Part shown: positions 8,348 to 15,959 of the stretch, one piece after another
How positions within the stretch are numbered: the stretch's first letter is position 1
How the letters are laid out: the number at the start of each line of letters is the position of its first letter
NCBI RefSeq assembly: GCF_004348425.1
Contig: NZ_SMKK01000063.1
Coordinates: forward strand, 1 to 42,007
Reading direction: 5' to 3'
DNA from: Actinomadura sp. 7K507
GTDB taxonomy: Bacteria > Actinomycetota > Actinomycetes > Streptosporangiales > Streptosporangiaceae
DNA length: 42,007 bases
Position numbers and translations under genes: made by a program
Notes under the pieces: model-generated
Told to the model about the DNA's origin: nothing
Databases searched by the model: none
Seen by the model: the letters and a program-made list of their open reading frames with translations, nothing else

Positions 8348-9379
8348 TCAGTTGGGCGTCGGCAGGTGGAAGGGGCGGAAGCGCCGCGGGCCGTAGAGCT
8401 TCTCCAGGAGCTCGTCCAGTTCGGCCAGCAGGCGCCAGGCGTCGGAGGGGCGCCGGTTCTGCGCGGGCAGCGTGCAGCCCCGCGCGAACGTGCGCATCGC
8501 CTTGGGCGCCTTGTCGCCCATCAGGTCGGTCATGCACCGGGTGGCCATGTAGATGTCGGTGGCCGGGCTCGCCGGCCGCCGTCCCGGAACCTCGGGCGGG
8601 TACCGGTCGGCCTGGCGGGCGACCATCGCGGGCACCCGGCCGCTCGGGTCGGTGGCCGCGTAGCGGCCGGGAACGGAGTAGCACCAGTCGACCAGGACCA
8701 GCCCGTGCTCCTCCGGGTGGATCATCACGTGGTCGGGCAGCACGGCGCCGTGCAGGACGCCCGCGCGGTGCGCGAAGCCCAGGCCGGCCAGGAGCCGCCG
8801 CCACATCCAGGCCACGTCGCGCGGGTCGGCGCCGCCGGGGAACGCCTTCCCGACCGTGGCCAGGCTGTGGAACCCGTCCAGCGCGGCGATCGCGTTGACC
8901 TGCCGCCGCGCCCCGGTCGCGGAGTCCCGGTGCCGGAACGACTCGACCAGCCGAGGGACGTACGGCAGGAACTTCCGGTCGCCGTCCTCGGGAAGCTGCC
9001 GGAGCGCCACCGCCTCGCGTTCGAGCAGGTCGCCGTCGCGGGGGTCGCGCGGCATCTTCAGCATGACGTCCCGCCCGCCGTCCCCCCGGCTCGCCCTGTA
9101 CAGCTGGGCGAGGTCGCCGCCGATCGCGTCGCCGTCGAGCCGGTACGCGTGGCGGCGCGTCGTGATCAGGGTGGCGTCGTCCCGGTTGTAGGTGCGCCAG
9201 AGCTCGTTCAGCCTGATGAACGCGTCGCGGGTGCGGCCGCCGGTCGCGTCCGGGTGCAGGAGCCGGGCCAGCCGCCGGTAGTGCCGTGCCGCCCCGGCCT
9301 CGTCGTCGCCGAACAGGTCCGCGGGGACGCGCGCCCGGTCCAGCCGCGCCAGCGCCTCGCGCAGTCCGTGGTCGCTCAT
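8348..9379 (-). CDS. J-domain plus protein-kinase-like (probable pseudokinase) fusion
   Basis: A 343-aa protein. Residues about 1-70 form a J-like domain with the HPD motif (LLHPDATGG) that normally stimulates DnaK. Residues about 75-320 are kinase-like: VMLKMP could hold the ATP lysine and a Glu follows in LEREAVAL. The catalytic loop, canonically HRDxKPxN, reads HGAVLPDH, so the base Asp, the Lys and the Asn are all replaced. DFG reads DWC. It is therefore probably a pseudokinase or a very divergent kinase. ATG 9379 overlaps the Nudix-gene stop as ATGA, so translation of the two is coupled. Partners are probably the vWA and PurA-like proteins downstream. Confidence 0.78.
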   Translation of the reverse strand: MSDHGLREALARLDRARVPADLFGDDEAGAARHYRRLARLLHPDATGGRTRDAFIRLNELWRTYNRDDATLITTRRHAYRLDGDAIGGDLAQLYRASRGDGGRDVMLKMPRDPRDGDLLEREAVALRQLPEDGDRKFLPYVPRLVESFRHRDSATGARRQVNAIAALDGFHSLATVGKAFPGGADPRDVAWMWRRLLAGLGFAHRAGVLHGAVLPDHVMIHPEEHGLVLVDWCYSVPGRYAATDPSGRVPAMVARQADRYPPEVPGRRPASPATDIYMATRCMTDLMGDKAPKAMRTFARGCTLPAQNRRPSDAWRLLAELDELLEKLYGPRRFRPFHLPTPN

Positions 9380-10209
9380 CTGATCTCCTCCTCCCTGCCC
9401 GGCCGCAGGAGCGCGGGATGGAGCAGGCGGGCGTCGCCGGCCCGGTAGAGCTTGGGCCGGGGGCCGCCGCGACGGCCGCCCCGGTCGGACGTGGCGCCGG
9501 TGCTCTCCACGAACCCGGGCACCGACAGGACCTTCCGGTGGAAGTTGCCGGCGTGCAGTTCCTCGCCCCACACCGCCTCGTAGACGGCGCGCAGCTCGGG
9601 GACGGTGAACTCGCCCCCGCAGAAGGCCGTGGCGAGCGGGGTGTACTCCAGCTTCCCGCGCGCCCGCTCCAGCCCGTCCGAAAGGATCCGCGCGTGGTCG
9701 AACGCCAGGCGGCGGGTGGTGCCCGGACGCTGGTCGCCGGACTCGGCCAGGCCGAGCGCGTCCACCGGCACCCACGCCGCGTCGGCCGCGTCCCCGCCCG
9801 CCTCGGGGTCGGGCAGCTCCGGCGCGAACGCCAGGTGGGCGACGGAGATGACGCGCATGCGCGGGTCGCGGCCGGGGGAGCCGTAGGTTCCGAGCTGTTC
9901 CAGATGGACGCGGCCGAGGACGCCGCCCTTGGCGCTGAGCCCGGTCTCCTCGGCGAGCTCCCGGACGGCCGCGGCGGGCAGGTCCTCGGCGTCGGTGCCC
10001 TGAAGCGGCCCGCCCGCCTGGACGAATCCTCCGGGCAGCGCCCACATCCCCTCGTACGGGGCGCCTCCGCGCCGCACCAGCAGCACGTGCAGCGCGCCGT
10101 CGCGGATGGTGAGGGCCACGACGTCGACGGTCACGGCGACCGGGTCGTAGTCGCGCGGGTCGTAGCTCGCGAGGAACTCGCTCTCGTCGCGCCTCGGGTC
10201 CGGGGTCAT
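9376..10209 (-). CDS. NrtR-like Nudix-domain transcriptional regulator / hydrolase
   Basis: A 277-aa two-domain protein. Residues about 20-165 are a Nudix domain. The box keeps E-x7-RELAEETGL, but about eight residues (around GPLQGTDA) are inserted between its first Gly and first Glu. Residues about 185-270 are a winged-helix domain (YTPLATAF, FTVPELRAVYEAVWG, NFHRKVLSV, RPKLYR), the layout of NrtR, a repressor of NAD-related genes that senses ADP-ribose-type ligands. ATG 10209 follows GGAGAGG at 6 nt. Operator-like repeats lie directly upstream, suggesting autoregulation. It leads the kinase-vWA-purA-like run. Whether it hydrolyses or only binds its ligand cannot be told from sequence. Confidence 0.82.
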   Translation of the reverse strand: MTPDPRRDESEFLASYDPRDYDPVAVTVDVVALTIRDGALHVLLVRRGGAPYEGMWALPGGFVQAGGPLQGTDAEDLPAAAVRELAEETGLSAKGGVLGRVHLEQLGTYGSPGRDPRMRVISVAHLAFAPELPDPEAGGDAADAAWVPVDALGLAESGDQRPGTTRRLAFDHARILSDGLERARGKLEYTPLATAFCGGEFTVPELRAVYEAVWGEELHAGNFHRKVLSVPGFVESTGATSDRGGRRGGPRPKLYRAGDARLLHPALLRPGREEEIR

Positions 10210-10226
10210 CCGTGCCTCTCCTGCCG

Positions 10227-10271
10227 ATCTCATCCTGAGTTAATCTCACATTGAGTTCATCTCGATATGAG
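10227..10271 (-). promoter_or_regulatory. Tandem operator-like array before the NrtR-like operon
   Basis: Alternating TGAG and CTCA half-sites fill this AT-richer stretch. TGAGTTAATCTCA (10236-10248) is an imperfect palindrome. TGAGTTCATCTCG (10252-10264) repeats it 16 bp further on. ATCTCA (10227-10232) and CTCGATATGAG (10261-10271) add flanking half-sites. It ends 18 nt before the regulator's start, where an autoregulated repressor would bind. The repeats are seen; the binding protein is inferred. Confidence 0.6.
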
Positions 10272-10322
10272 TGCAACTTAGTTCAGGCGGTGCCCGTTGT
10301 CCAGTCCGTTTCCGGACACGGA

Positions 10323-10358
10323 CGAGGGCGCCGCCCCCGGATGGGAGCGGCGCCCTCG
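10323..10358 (-). terminator. Hairpin downstream of the amino-acid permease
   Basis: CGAGGGCGCCGC (10323-10334) pairs perfectly with GCGGCGCCCTCG (10347-10358) across a 12-nt loop, giving a 12-bp stem 10 nt beyond the permease stop. There is no T-tract, as is common in high-GC actinomycetes. Confidence 0.65.
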
Positions 10359-10368
10359 GAAGGCGGAC

Positions 10369-12318
10369 TCAGCGGCGGTGCCGGCCGCCCGGCGGCGGTT
10401 CCTGGCGTTCCCCGTCCTGCGGAGGGCGGCCCTCGTGCGGTCCCGGACCGTAGGGATCCGAGCCGTAGGGATCCGAGCCGTACGGGTCGGGGCCGTACGG
10501 GTCCGAGCCGTACGGGTCGGGGCCGTGGGGATGCGGGTCGCCGGGCGTGGCGGGGTCGGCGGCGAACTGGCCGCCGGGCTGCCGCCCCGCCGAGTACCGG
10601 CCCGTCGGGTACGGGCTCTCCGGGTTCACCGGCCCGGGGCGCGGGTCGCCCGGCCACGGACCCGTCCCGTACGGCTCGGGAGCCGGGTACGTGCCGACGG
10701 GCTCGACGCCCGGCGGGTACGCGGCGGCGCCGGGGGGAGGCGGGCCGGCGGGCGGACCGCCGCCAGGCGGCGGCGCGGCCGGCAGGACCGCGGCCGGAGG
10801 TCCGGGCGGCGGCTCGTCCAGCAGCAGCCTCATCTGGCTCTTGCGGCGCCCGTAGACCAGGTACAGCAGCACTCCGGCGGCCATCCAGACCGCGAAGTAG
10901 CCCCATGTCTGGACCTTCAGGTTCACCATCAGCCAGCCGACCGCGAACATCGTCAACATGGCGGTGAGCGACGCCGCCGGCACCTTGAACGGGCGGTGCA
11001 GGTCGGGCTGGGACTGGCGCAGCACCAGCACGGCGGCCGGGACGAACAGGAACGCGAACAGCGTCCCCATCACCACGAGCTGCTCCAGCGTGAGGACGTC
11101 GATCGTCTGCGACGTCACGACCGCCGCGCCGCCCGCCAGCAGCGTGGCGCGGGACGGCACCCGGTAGCGGCTCATGGACGCCAGCGGGCGCGGCAGCAGC
11201 CCGTCGCGCGACATCGAGAAGATCACCCGGGTCAGGCTGATCAGCACGACCAGGATGACGGTCGTCAGGGCGAGCACCACGCCCACGTCGACGACCTTGC
11301 CCATCGCGCCCGCGCCGACCGAGTCGAACGCCGCGGCGATCAGCAGCTTGTCCGGGTCGAGCGCGGCGAACCCGTCCATGCCGACCATGCCGACCAGCGC
11401 GACCGCCACCGCCGCGTACAGCACGACGGCGGTGATGAGGGCCGTGAGGATGCCGCGCGGCACCTTGCGGGGGGCGTCCTCGGTCTCCTCGGAGGCGGTC
11501 GCGATGAGGTCGAACCCGATGTAGGCGAACGCGATGGCGGGCGCGGCCGCGATCAGGCCCCAGACCCCGAACACCTCCGGGGTCCCGCCGCCGGCCAGGC
11601 CGAGCAGGGCGTCCAGGACCGTGTGGTCTCCCTCGGGCGCCGGCCGCGCGGGCGGCAGGAACGGGGTGAGGTTCCCGGGGCTGAAGAACCGCAGACCGGT
11701 GGCGATGACCAGCCCGATCACCACGACCTTGGCCATCACCATGAACCACAGCGTCTTCAGGCTCATCCGGCTGCCGGTGGCGAGCATCAGCACGACCAGC
11801 AGCAGGATGAGGAGGGCGAAGAGGTCGGGGCCCTGCTGCTGCCCGATCAGGTCGCCGAGCCACCCCGGGATCGGCACGCTGAAGCCGTTCAGCGCCTGCG
11901 TCGCGTACAGCGACCAGACCCGGGCCAGCACCGACGCGGCCAGCAGCAGCTCGAGCACCAGCGCCCAGCCGACGATCCACGCCCACACCTCGCCGAACGC
12001 GACGTAGCTGAAGGAGTAGGCGCTGCCCGCCACCGGGATGATCGAGGACAGCTCGGCGTAGGCGAGCGCGACCAGCAGGCACACGCCCCCGGCGATCAGG
12101 AAGGAGACGAGCACGCCGGGCCCGGCGGTCGCGGCCGCCTGCTCACCGGCGATCTTGAAGATGCCGGAGCCGATCATGACGCCGAGGCCGAGCACGACGA
12201 GGTCCCGGGTCCGGTAGACCACGCGGAGCCGGTGCCTGCCGCCGTAGAGCCTTCCGGTCGCCCGCTCCACCGGCAGCCGCCGGAACATGTTGTTGCGCAT
12301 GCGCATGTCCCAGGTCAT
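10369..12318 (-). CDS. APC-superfamily (cationic) amino-acid permease with Pro/Gly-rich repeat tail
   Basis: A 649-aa membrane protein. Residues about 30-490 hold some 12 TM segments with the family marks LGVMIGSGIFKIAG in TM1 and AFAYIGFDLIATASEETEDAPRK's consensus further on, as in CAT-type cationic amino-acid transporters that import Arg, Lys or related amino acids. Residues about 500-649 are a cytoplasmic tail rich in Pro, Gly and Tyr, including six 5-residue DPYG(S/P)-type repeats. ATG 12318 follows GGGGGGAG. It is divergent from the gamma-glutamyltransferase gene, so amino-acid uptake and peptide salvage may be coordinated. Exact substrate is not determined. Confidence 0.85.
   Translation of the reverse strand: MTWDMRMRNNMFRRLPVERATGRLYGGRHRLRVVYRTRDLVVLGLGVMIGSGIFKIAGEQAAATAGPGVLVSFLIAGGVCLLVALAYAELSSIIPVAGSAYSFSYVAFGEVWAWIVGWALVLELLLAASVLARVWSLYATQALNGFSVPIPGWLGDLIGQQQGPDLFALLILLLVVLMLATGSRMSLKTLWFMVMAKVVVIGLVIATGLRFFSPGNLTPFLPPARPAPEGDHTVLDALLGLAGGGTPEVFGVWGLIAAAPAIAFAYIGFDLIATASEETEDAPRKVPRGILTALITAVVLYAAVAVALVGMVGMDGFAALDPDKLLIAAAFDSVGAGAMGKVVDVGVVLALTTVILVVLISLTRVIFSMSRDGLLPRPLASMSRYRVPSRATLLAGGAAVVTSQTIDVLTLEQLVVMGTLFAFLFVPAAVLVLRQSQPDLHRPFKVPAASLTAMLTMFAVGWLMVNLKVQTWGYFAVWMAAGVLLYLVYGRRKSQMRLLLDEPPPGPPAAVLPAAPPPGGGPPAGPPPPGAAAYPPGVEPVGTYPAPEPYGTGPWPGDPRPGPVNPESPYPTGRYSAGRQPGGQFAADPATPGDPHPHGPDPYGSDPYGPDPYGSDPYGSDPYGPGPHEGRPPQDGERQEPPPGGRHRR
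10446..10535. repeat. Six 15-bp tandem units inside the permease gene
   Basis: Units begin at 10446, 10461, 10476, 10491, 10506 and 10521, with core (a/g)gccgtaNgg(g/a)tcNg. On the minus strand each encodes a five-residue DPYGS or DPYGP unit of the permease tail. The length is a multiple of three, so copy-number change would keep the frame. Confidence 0.85.
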
Positions 12319-12678
12319 AGGTGATCTCCCCCCAGGCCGCCCGGCCGGGGGCGCTGAACCCGCGCCGCTGATCGCGAGATGGTTTGCCGAAGCCCCTAAG
12401 AATTCACCAGGTGCGACCATAATCGCAACGTTCGGCCGCGGATCGGTGCCGCCGATCTATTGGCGGATAGTGCCAAACCGCCTGGTGGTGGCCCCGCACT
12501 GGCGACGTGGAGCAGCGCCCTAATCACGCTGGGCACACACCGAATCGGTTTCTAATGGAGCGTTCCGGACCGAATAGGCCCGGGATTTCCAATACAGAAA
12601 GCGCTTTACGATCTTTGTTGCTGGCGCCGGACGAAGATCGATGGCACCGTGGGGTCGCCGCGTTCATCTGGAGGTCCG
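12319..12678. other. 360-bp divergent intergenic region (permease / gamma-glutamyltransferase)
   Basis: This comparatively AT-rich stretch holds no credible gene. Visible elements are a perfect 10-bp palindrome AAAGCGCTTT (12598-12607), a -10-like TACGAT (12607-12612) just after it that could serve the plus-strand gene, and a small CCGCC/GGCGG inverted repeat (12449-12466). These are weak signals; promoters for both flanking genes are expected here. Confidence 0.4.
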
Positions 12679-14520
12679 GTGCTCCGCTCCCCGTCGTCAC
12701 GCCGCACGGCCGTCGTGGCCGCGCTCGCCACCGCCGCGTCCCTGACCGTCTCCGCCGCCCCCGCCCCCGCCGCCGCGGGGCATCCGCGCCCGCCGGGCAA
12801 GCAGCCGGTCGCGACCGGCTACGGCGGCGCGGTGTCGACGGTCGACCCGTACGCCAGCCGGACCGCGCTGGAGGTGCTCGAGCGCGGCGGCAACGCGATG
12901 GACGCGGCCGTCGCGGCCGGAGCCACCCTCGGCGTCACCGAGCCCCACGTGGCGGCGATCGGCGGCGGGGGCTACATCACCTATTACGACGCGAAGACGC
13001 GCCGCGTCCACGCCCTCGACGGCCGTGAGATCGCGCCGGAGCGGATGAAGCAGGACGCCTTCATCGACCCCGCCACCGGCGAGCCGCTCCCGTTCGACGA
13101 GGCCGTCACCAGCGGGCTCGGCGTCGGCGTGCCCGGCACGCTCGCGCAGTGGGACCTCGCCCTGCGCCGGTTCGGCACCCGCGACCTCGGCCGCCTGCTG
13201 CGCCCGGCGATCAAGATCGCCGACCGGGGGTTCGTGGTGGACCGGGAGTTCCACGACCAGACGGCGGCGAACGCGGAGCGCTTCCGCGACATCGTCCCGA
13301 CCCGCGAGCTGTTCCTGCCGGACGGGCGGGTCCCCGCCGTCGGCTCCGTCTTCCGCAACCCCGACCTCGCCGGCACCTACCGCGAGCTGGCCAGGCGCGG
13401 CACCCGCTGGTTCTACGAGGGACGGCTCGGCGGGGAGATCGCGCGGACGGTCGCCGACCCGCCGGTGGACCCGGACGCGAGCCGCGACGTCCGTCCCGGC
13501 CTGATGGGACCGGGTGACCTCGACGCCTACCGCGCCCTGGTGCGCGAGCCCACGCACGTCTCCTACCGGGGGACGGACGTGTACGGGATGCCGCCGTCCT
13601 CGTCCGGCGGCACGACGGTGGGGGAGGCGCTCAACATCATGGGCGGCTTCCGGCTCGACCGGCGGGATCCGGCCACGGCCCTGCACTACTACCTGGAGGC
13701 GTCCAAGCTCGCCTACGCCGACCGCGGCCGCTACCTGGGCGACGCCGACAAGGTCGACGTCCCCGTGGACGCGCTGCTGTCGTCCGGGTTCGCCCGCGAG
13801 CGCGCGTGCCTGATCGAGCCGGACCGGGCCGCCGCCGCGCCCGTGGCCGCCGGCTCGCCCGACGGCGACTACGAGCGGTGCGTCCCGCCCGGGACCCGGA
13901 CCGGGCGGCTGGCGCGCGAGGGTCCGCAGACCACCCACCTCGTCGTCGCGGACAAGTGGGGCAACGTCGTCTCCTACACCCTCTCGATCGAGCAGTTCGG
14001 CGGCAGCGGCATCACCGTCCCCGGGCGGGGCTTCCTCCTCAACAACCAGCTGACCGACTTCTCCTTCCGGCCGCCGGACCCCGGGCAGGCGCCCGACCCG
14101 AACCTGCCGGGCCCGCACAAGCGCCCGCGGAGCAGCATGTCCCCGACGCTCGTGCTCCAGGACGGGCGCCCGAAGCTGGCCCTCGGCACGCCCGGCGGGT
14201 CGACCATCATCACGACCGTCCTGCAGATCCTGATGAACCGCGTCGACCTCGGCATGGACCTGCCCGCCGCGCTGAACGCCCCGCGCGCGACGCAGCGCAA
14301 CACCCCGCAGGTGTTCGCCGAGCAGCCCTTCATCGACGCCTACGGCCGGGACCTGGCCGCGCGCGGGCACCGGCTGGAGGTCTTCCCGGGCCCGCCGGCG
14401 GGCGTGATCGGCGCCGCGACCGGCCTGGAGATCCTGCGGCACGGGCTCGTGCAGGCGGTGGCGGAGCCGGTGCGCCGGGGCGGCGGCAGCGCGCTGGTCG
14501 TCCGGCCGGCCGGGCGGTGA
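12679..14520 (+). CDS. ggt: Secreted gamma-glutamyltransferase
   Basis: A 613-aa precursor exported by an N-terminal signal peptide (RRTAVVAALATAASLTVSAA, cleaved near residue 33). The large-subunit region carries GGNAMDAAVAA, typical of the family. Self-cleavage is expected before the double Thr in GPQTTHLVVAD, making the first Thr the small-subunit nucleophile. RSSMSPTL and GTPGGSTI supply substrate-binding residues. The enzyme cleaves or transfers gamma-glutamyl groups from glutathione-like compounds outside the cell. GTG 12679 is chosen because GGAGG lies just upstream and it starts directly at the signal peptide; in-frame GTG 12649 is the alternative. Divergent neighbour: amino-acid permease. 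Confidence 0.92.
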   Translation: MLRSPSSRRTAVVAALATAASLTVSAAPAPAAAGHPRPPGKQPVATGYGGAVSTVDPYASRTALEVLERGGNAMDAAVAAGATLGVTEPHVAAIGGGGYITYYDAKTRRVHALDGREIAPERMKQDAFIDPATGEPLPFDEAVTSGLGVGVPGTLAQWDLALRRFGTRDLGRLLRPAIKIADRGFVVDREFHDQTAANAERFRDIVPTRELFLPDGRVPAVGSVFRNPDLAGTYRELARRGTRWFYEGRLGGEIARTVADPPVDPDASRDVRPGLMGPGDLDAYRALVREPTHVSYRGTDVYGMPPSSSGGTTVGEALNIMGGFRLDRRDPATALHYYLEASKLAYADRGRYLGDADKVDVPVDALLSSGFARERACLIEPDRAAAAPVAAGSPDGDYERCVPPGTRTGRLAREGPQTTHLVVADKWGNVVSYTLSIEQFGGSGITVPGRGFLLNNQLTDFSFRPPDPGQAPDPNLPGPHKRPRSSMSPTLVLQDGRPKLALGTPGGSTIITTVLQILMNRVDLGMDLPAALNAPRATQRNTPQVFAEQPFIDAYGRDLAARGHRLEVFPGPPAGVIGAATGLEILRHGLVQAVAEPVRRGGGSALVVRPAGR

Positions 14521-14578
14521 CCATGTCCCGGAACGGCCCGGTGGCGTGCGCGAACGGTGAAAGGGAAGGAGTCGTGCC

Positions 14579-14941
14579 ATGGCCCACTCTTTCGTTCAGG
14601 TGACGACGACGACCGACTCCCGAGCCGAGGCGGCCGAGCTGGCCAAGTCCGCGGTCGCCGAGCGGCTCGCGGCCTGTGCCCAGCTCGTCGGCCCGATCGC
14701 GAGCACCTACTGGTGGGAGGACGAGATCGAGTCGGCGGAGGAGTGGATGGTGCTCTTCAAGACCTCCGTCGACTGCTTCGAGGAGCTGGCGTCCCTGATC
14801 ACCGAGGGGCACTCCTACGACACTCCGGAGATCATCGCGACGCCGGTGGTGGCGGGCAGCATGGACTACCTCGCCTGGATCACCGAGCAGACCGAGGCCG
14901 GGGAGCACGACGACGCCGTCGAGGACGATGACCAGGACTGA
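14579..14941 (+). CDS. cutA: CutA1 divalent-cation tolerance protein
   Basis: A 120-aa protein of the CutA1 family, compact trimers of ferredoxin-like fold found in all kingdoms and linked to copper and divalent-metal tolerance, although the molecular role is unsettled. Typical patterns are FVQVTTTTDS near the start, the AACAQLVGPIASTYWWEDEI segment, and HSYDTPEIIATPV. The final 15 residues are an acidic tail (HDDAVEDDDQD) absent from short homologues. ATG 14579 follows GGAAGGAG at 8 nt. It lies 58 nt after ggt. Confidence 0.93.
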   Translation: MAHSFVQVTTTTDSRAEAAELAKSAVAERLAACAQLVGPIASTYWWEDEIESAEEWMVLFKTSVDCFEELASLITEGHSYDTPEIIATPVVAGSMDYLAWITEQTEAGEHDDAVEDDDQD

Positions 14942-14944
14942 TCG

Positions 14945-14972
14945 TGTGACGCGCGTCAATGCGGGGTAAGTT
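14945..14972 (+). promoter_or_regulatory. Palindrome and putative promoter before the MpaB-like gene
   Basis: A perfect 12-bp palindrome TGACGCGCGTCA (14947-14958) overlaps a -35-like TGTGAC (14945-14950). A -10-like TAAGTT (14967-14972) lies 16 bp on. The geometry suggests a repressor site covering a promoter that reads into the gene starting near 15021. Confidence 0.45.
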
Positions 14973-15020
14973 TTCCGTCACCGCGACCGGGCTGCCGGCC
15001 GGCCGCGGCGACGGAAGGCG

Positions 15021-15914
15021 GTGGTCGACGTGCACGACGAGCTGGTCTCGTCCCCCCGCGCGCAGGAGCGCACCGGCCACGGGCTGTTCGGGCCCGGCTC
15101 GGTGACCTGGCGGGTCATGGGCGAGCCCGTGCTGATCGTCGGCGGTATCAGGGCGCTGCTGCTGCAGGGCCTGCATCCGCGGTCGATGTGGGGCACCGCG
15201 CAGAACTCCGAGCTCATGGACCCGTCCGCGGCCTGGGCGCGGCTCGGGCGGACGGTCGAGTTCGTCCGCGTGCGCACCTACGGGACGGAGGCGGAGGTCG
15301 AGCGGGTGGGCCGCAGGGTCCGCAAGCTGCACTCGAAGCTGACCGGCCTCGACATGCGCACCGGGGAGACGTTCGCGGTCGACGACCCGGAGAACCTGCT
15401 CTGGGTGCACCTGGGCGAGGTCGAGTCGTACCTGGACGTGGCGCGCCGCGCCGGCGTGCCGCTGACCGCCGCGGACGCCGACGCGTTCGTGGACGAGCAG
15501 CGCCGCGCGGCCGCCGTCGTCGGGCTCGACCCCGGGGCCGTGCCCGCCACGGTCGCGGAGATGGACGAGTACTACGAGGAGATGCGGCGGCGCATCTGGG
15601 CGTGCCGGGAGGCCCGCGACGGGCTGCGCCGCATGTTCAACCCGGCCGTCCCGCGCCGGCTGCTGCCGCTGAAGCTCGCCGCTCCGGCCCTCGGGTCGCT
15701 GGTCGTCGCGACGCTGCCGCGCTGGGCCCGCCGCATGTACGGGCTGCCGGGGCTGCCCACGTCCGACCTGGCCGCGACGCTGACGCTCAAGGGCCTGTAC
15801 CGGACGTCGCAGGTCGTCCCCGAGCGGTACCGCTACTCCCCGGACGCCCAGCGGGCCAGGCTCCTCACGCGCCAGCACGAGGCGGACCTGGCCACCTGGT
15901 CCGTCGCCTCGTGA
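15021..15914 (+). CDS. MpaB-like oxygenase family protein (DUF2236)
   Basis: A 297-aa protein of the DUF2236 family, which includes MpaB-type oxygenases and latex-clearing proteins that bind heme b. Typical features are the early GPGSVTWRVMGEPVL region, LLLQGLHPRSMWG, a conserved Arg/His-rich segment and WVHLGEVESYL. The Y-E-E-M-RRRIW helix and the conserved C-terminal half are also present. No signal peptide or TM segment is clear, so it is probably cytoplasmic. The reaction is unknown. The start is uncertain: GTG 15021 lies very close behind GGAAGG, and in-frame GTG 15030 has the longer spacing. It follows cutA by 79 nt. Confidence 0.78.
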   Translation: MVDVHDELVSSPRAQERTGHGLFGPGSVTWRVMGEPVLIVGGIRALLLQGLHPRSMWGTAQNSELMDPSAAWARLGRTVEFVRVRTYGTEAEVERVGRRVRKLHSKLTGLDMRTGETFAVDDPENLLWVHLGEVESYLDVARRAGVPLTAADADAFVDEQRRAAAVVGLDPGAVPATVAEMDEYYEEMRRRIWACREARDGLRRMFNPAVPRRLLPLKLAAPALGSLVVATLPRWARRMYGLPGLPTSDLAATLTLKGLYRTSQVVPERYRYSPDAQRARLLTRQHEADLATWSVAS

Positions 15915-15927
15915 CCCGCCCCGGGGA

Positions 15928-15954
15928 CCCGCCGCTCCCGCACCCCGGCGGGTG
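15928..15954. terminator. Hairpin between convergent MpaB-like and csoR genes
   Basis: ACCCGCCG (15928-15935) pairs with CGGCGGGT (15947-15954) over an 11-nt loop. It lies between two converging stops and may serve both strands. No T-run follows. Confidence 0.5.
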
Positions 15955-15959
15955 ACCGG

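Noticed and set aside
10446..10535. Regular repeats that could suggest a CRISPR array
   Set aside because: Units are 15 bp with no spacers and are coding repeats within the permease.
12319..12678. Hidden small gene in the 360-bp divergent region
   Set aside because: Short frames present have no ribosome-binding site and no plausible protein pattern; promoter use is the simpler reading.
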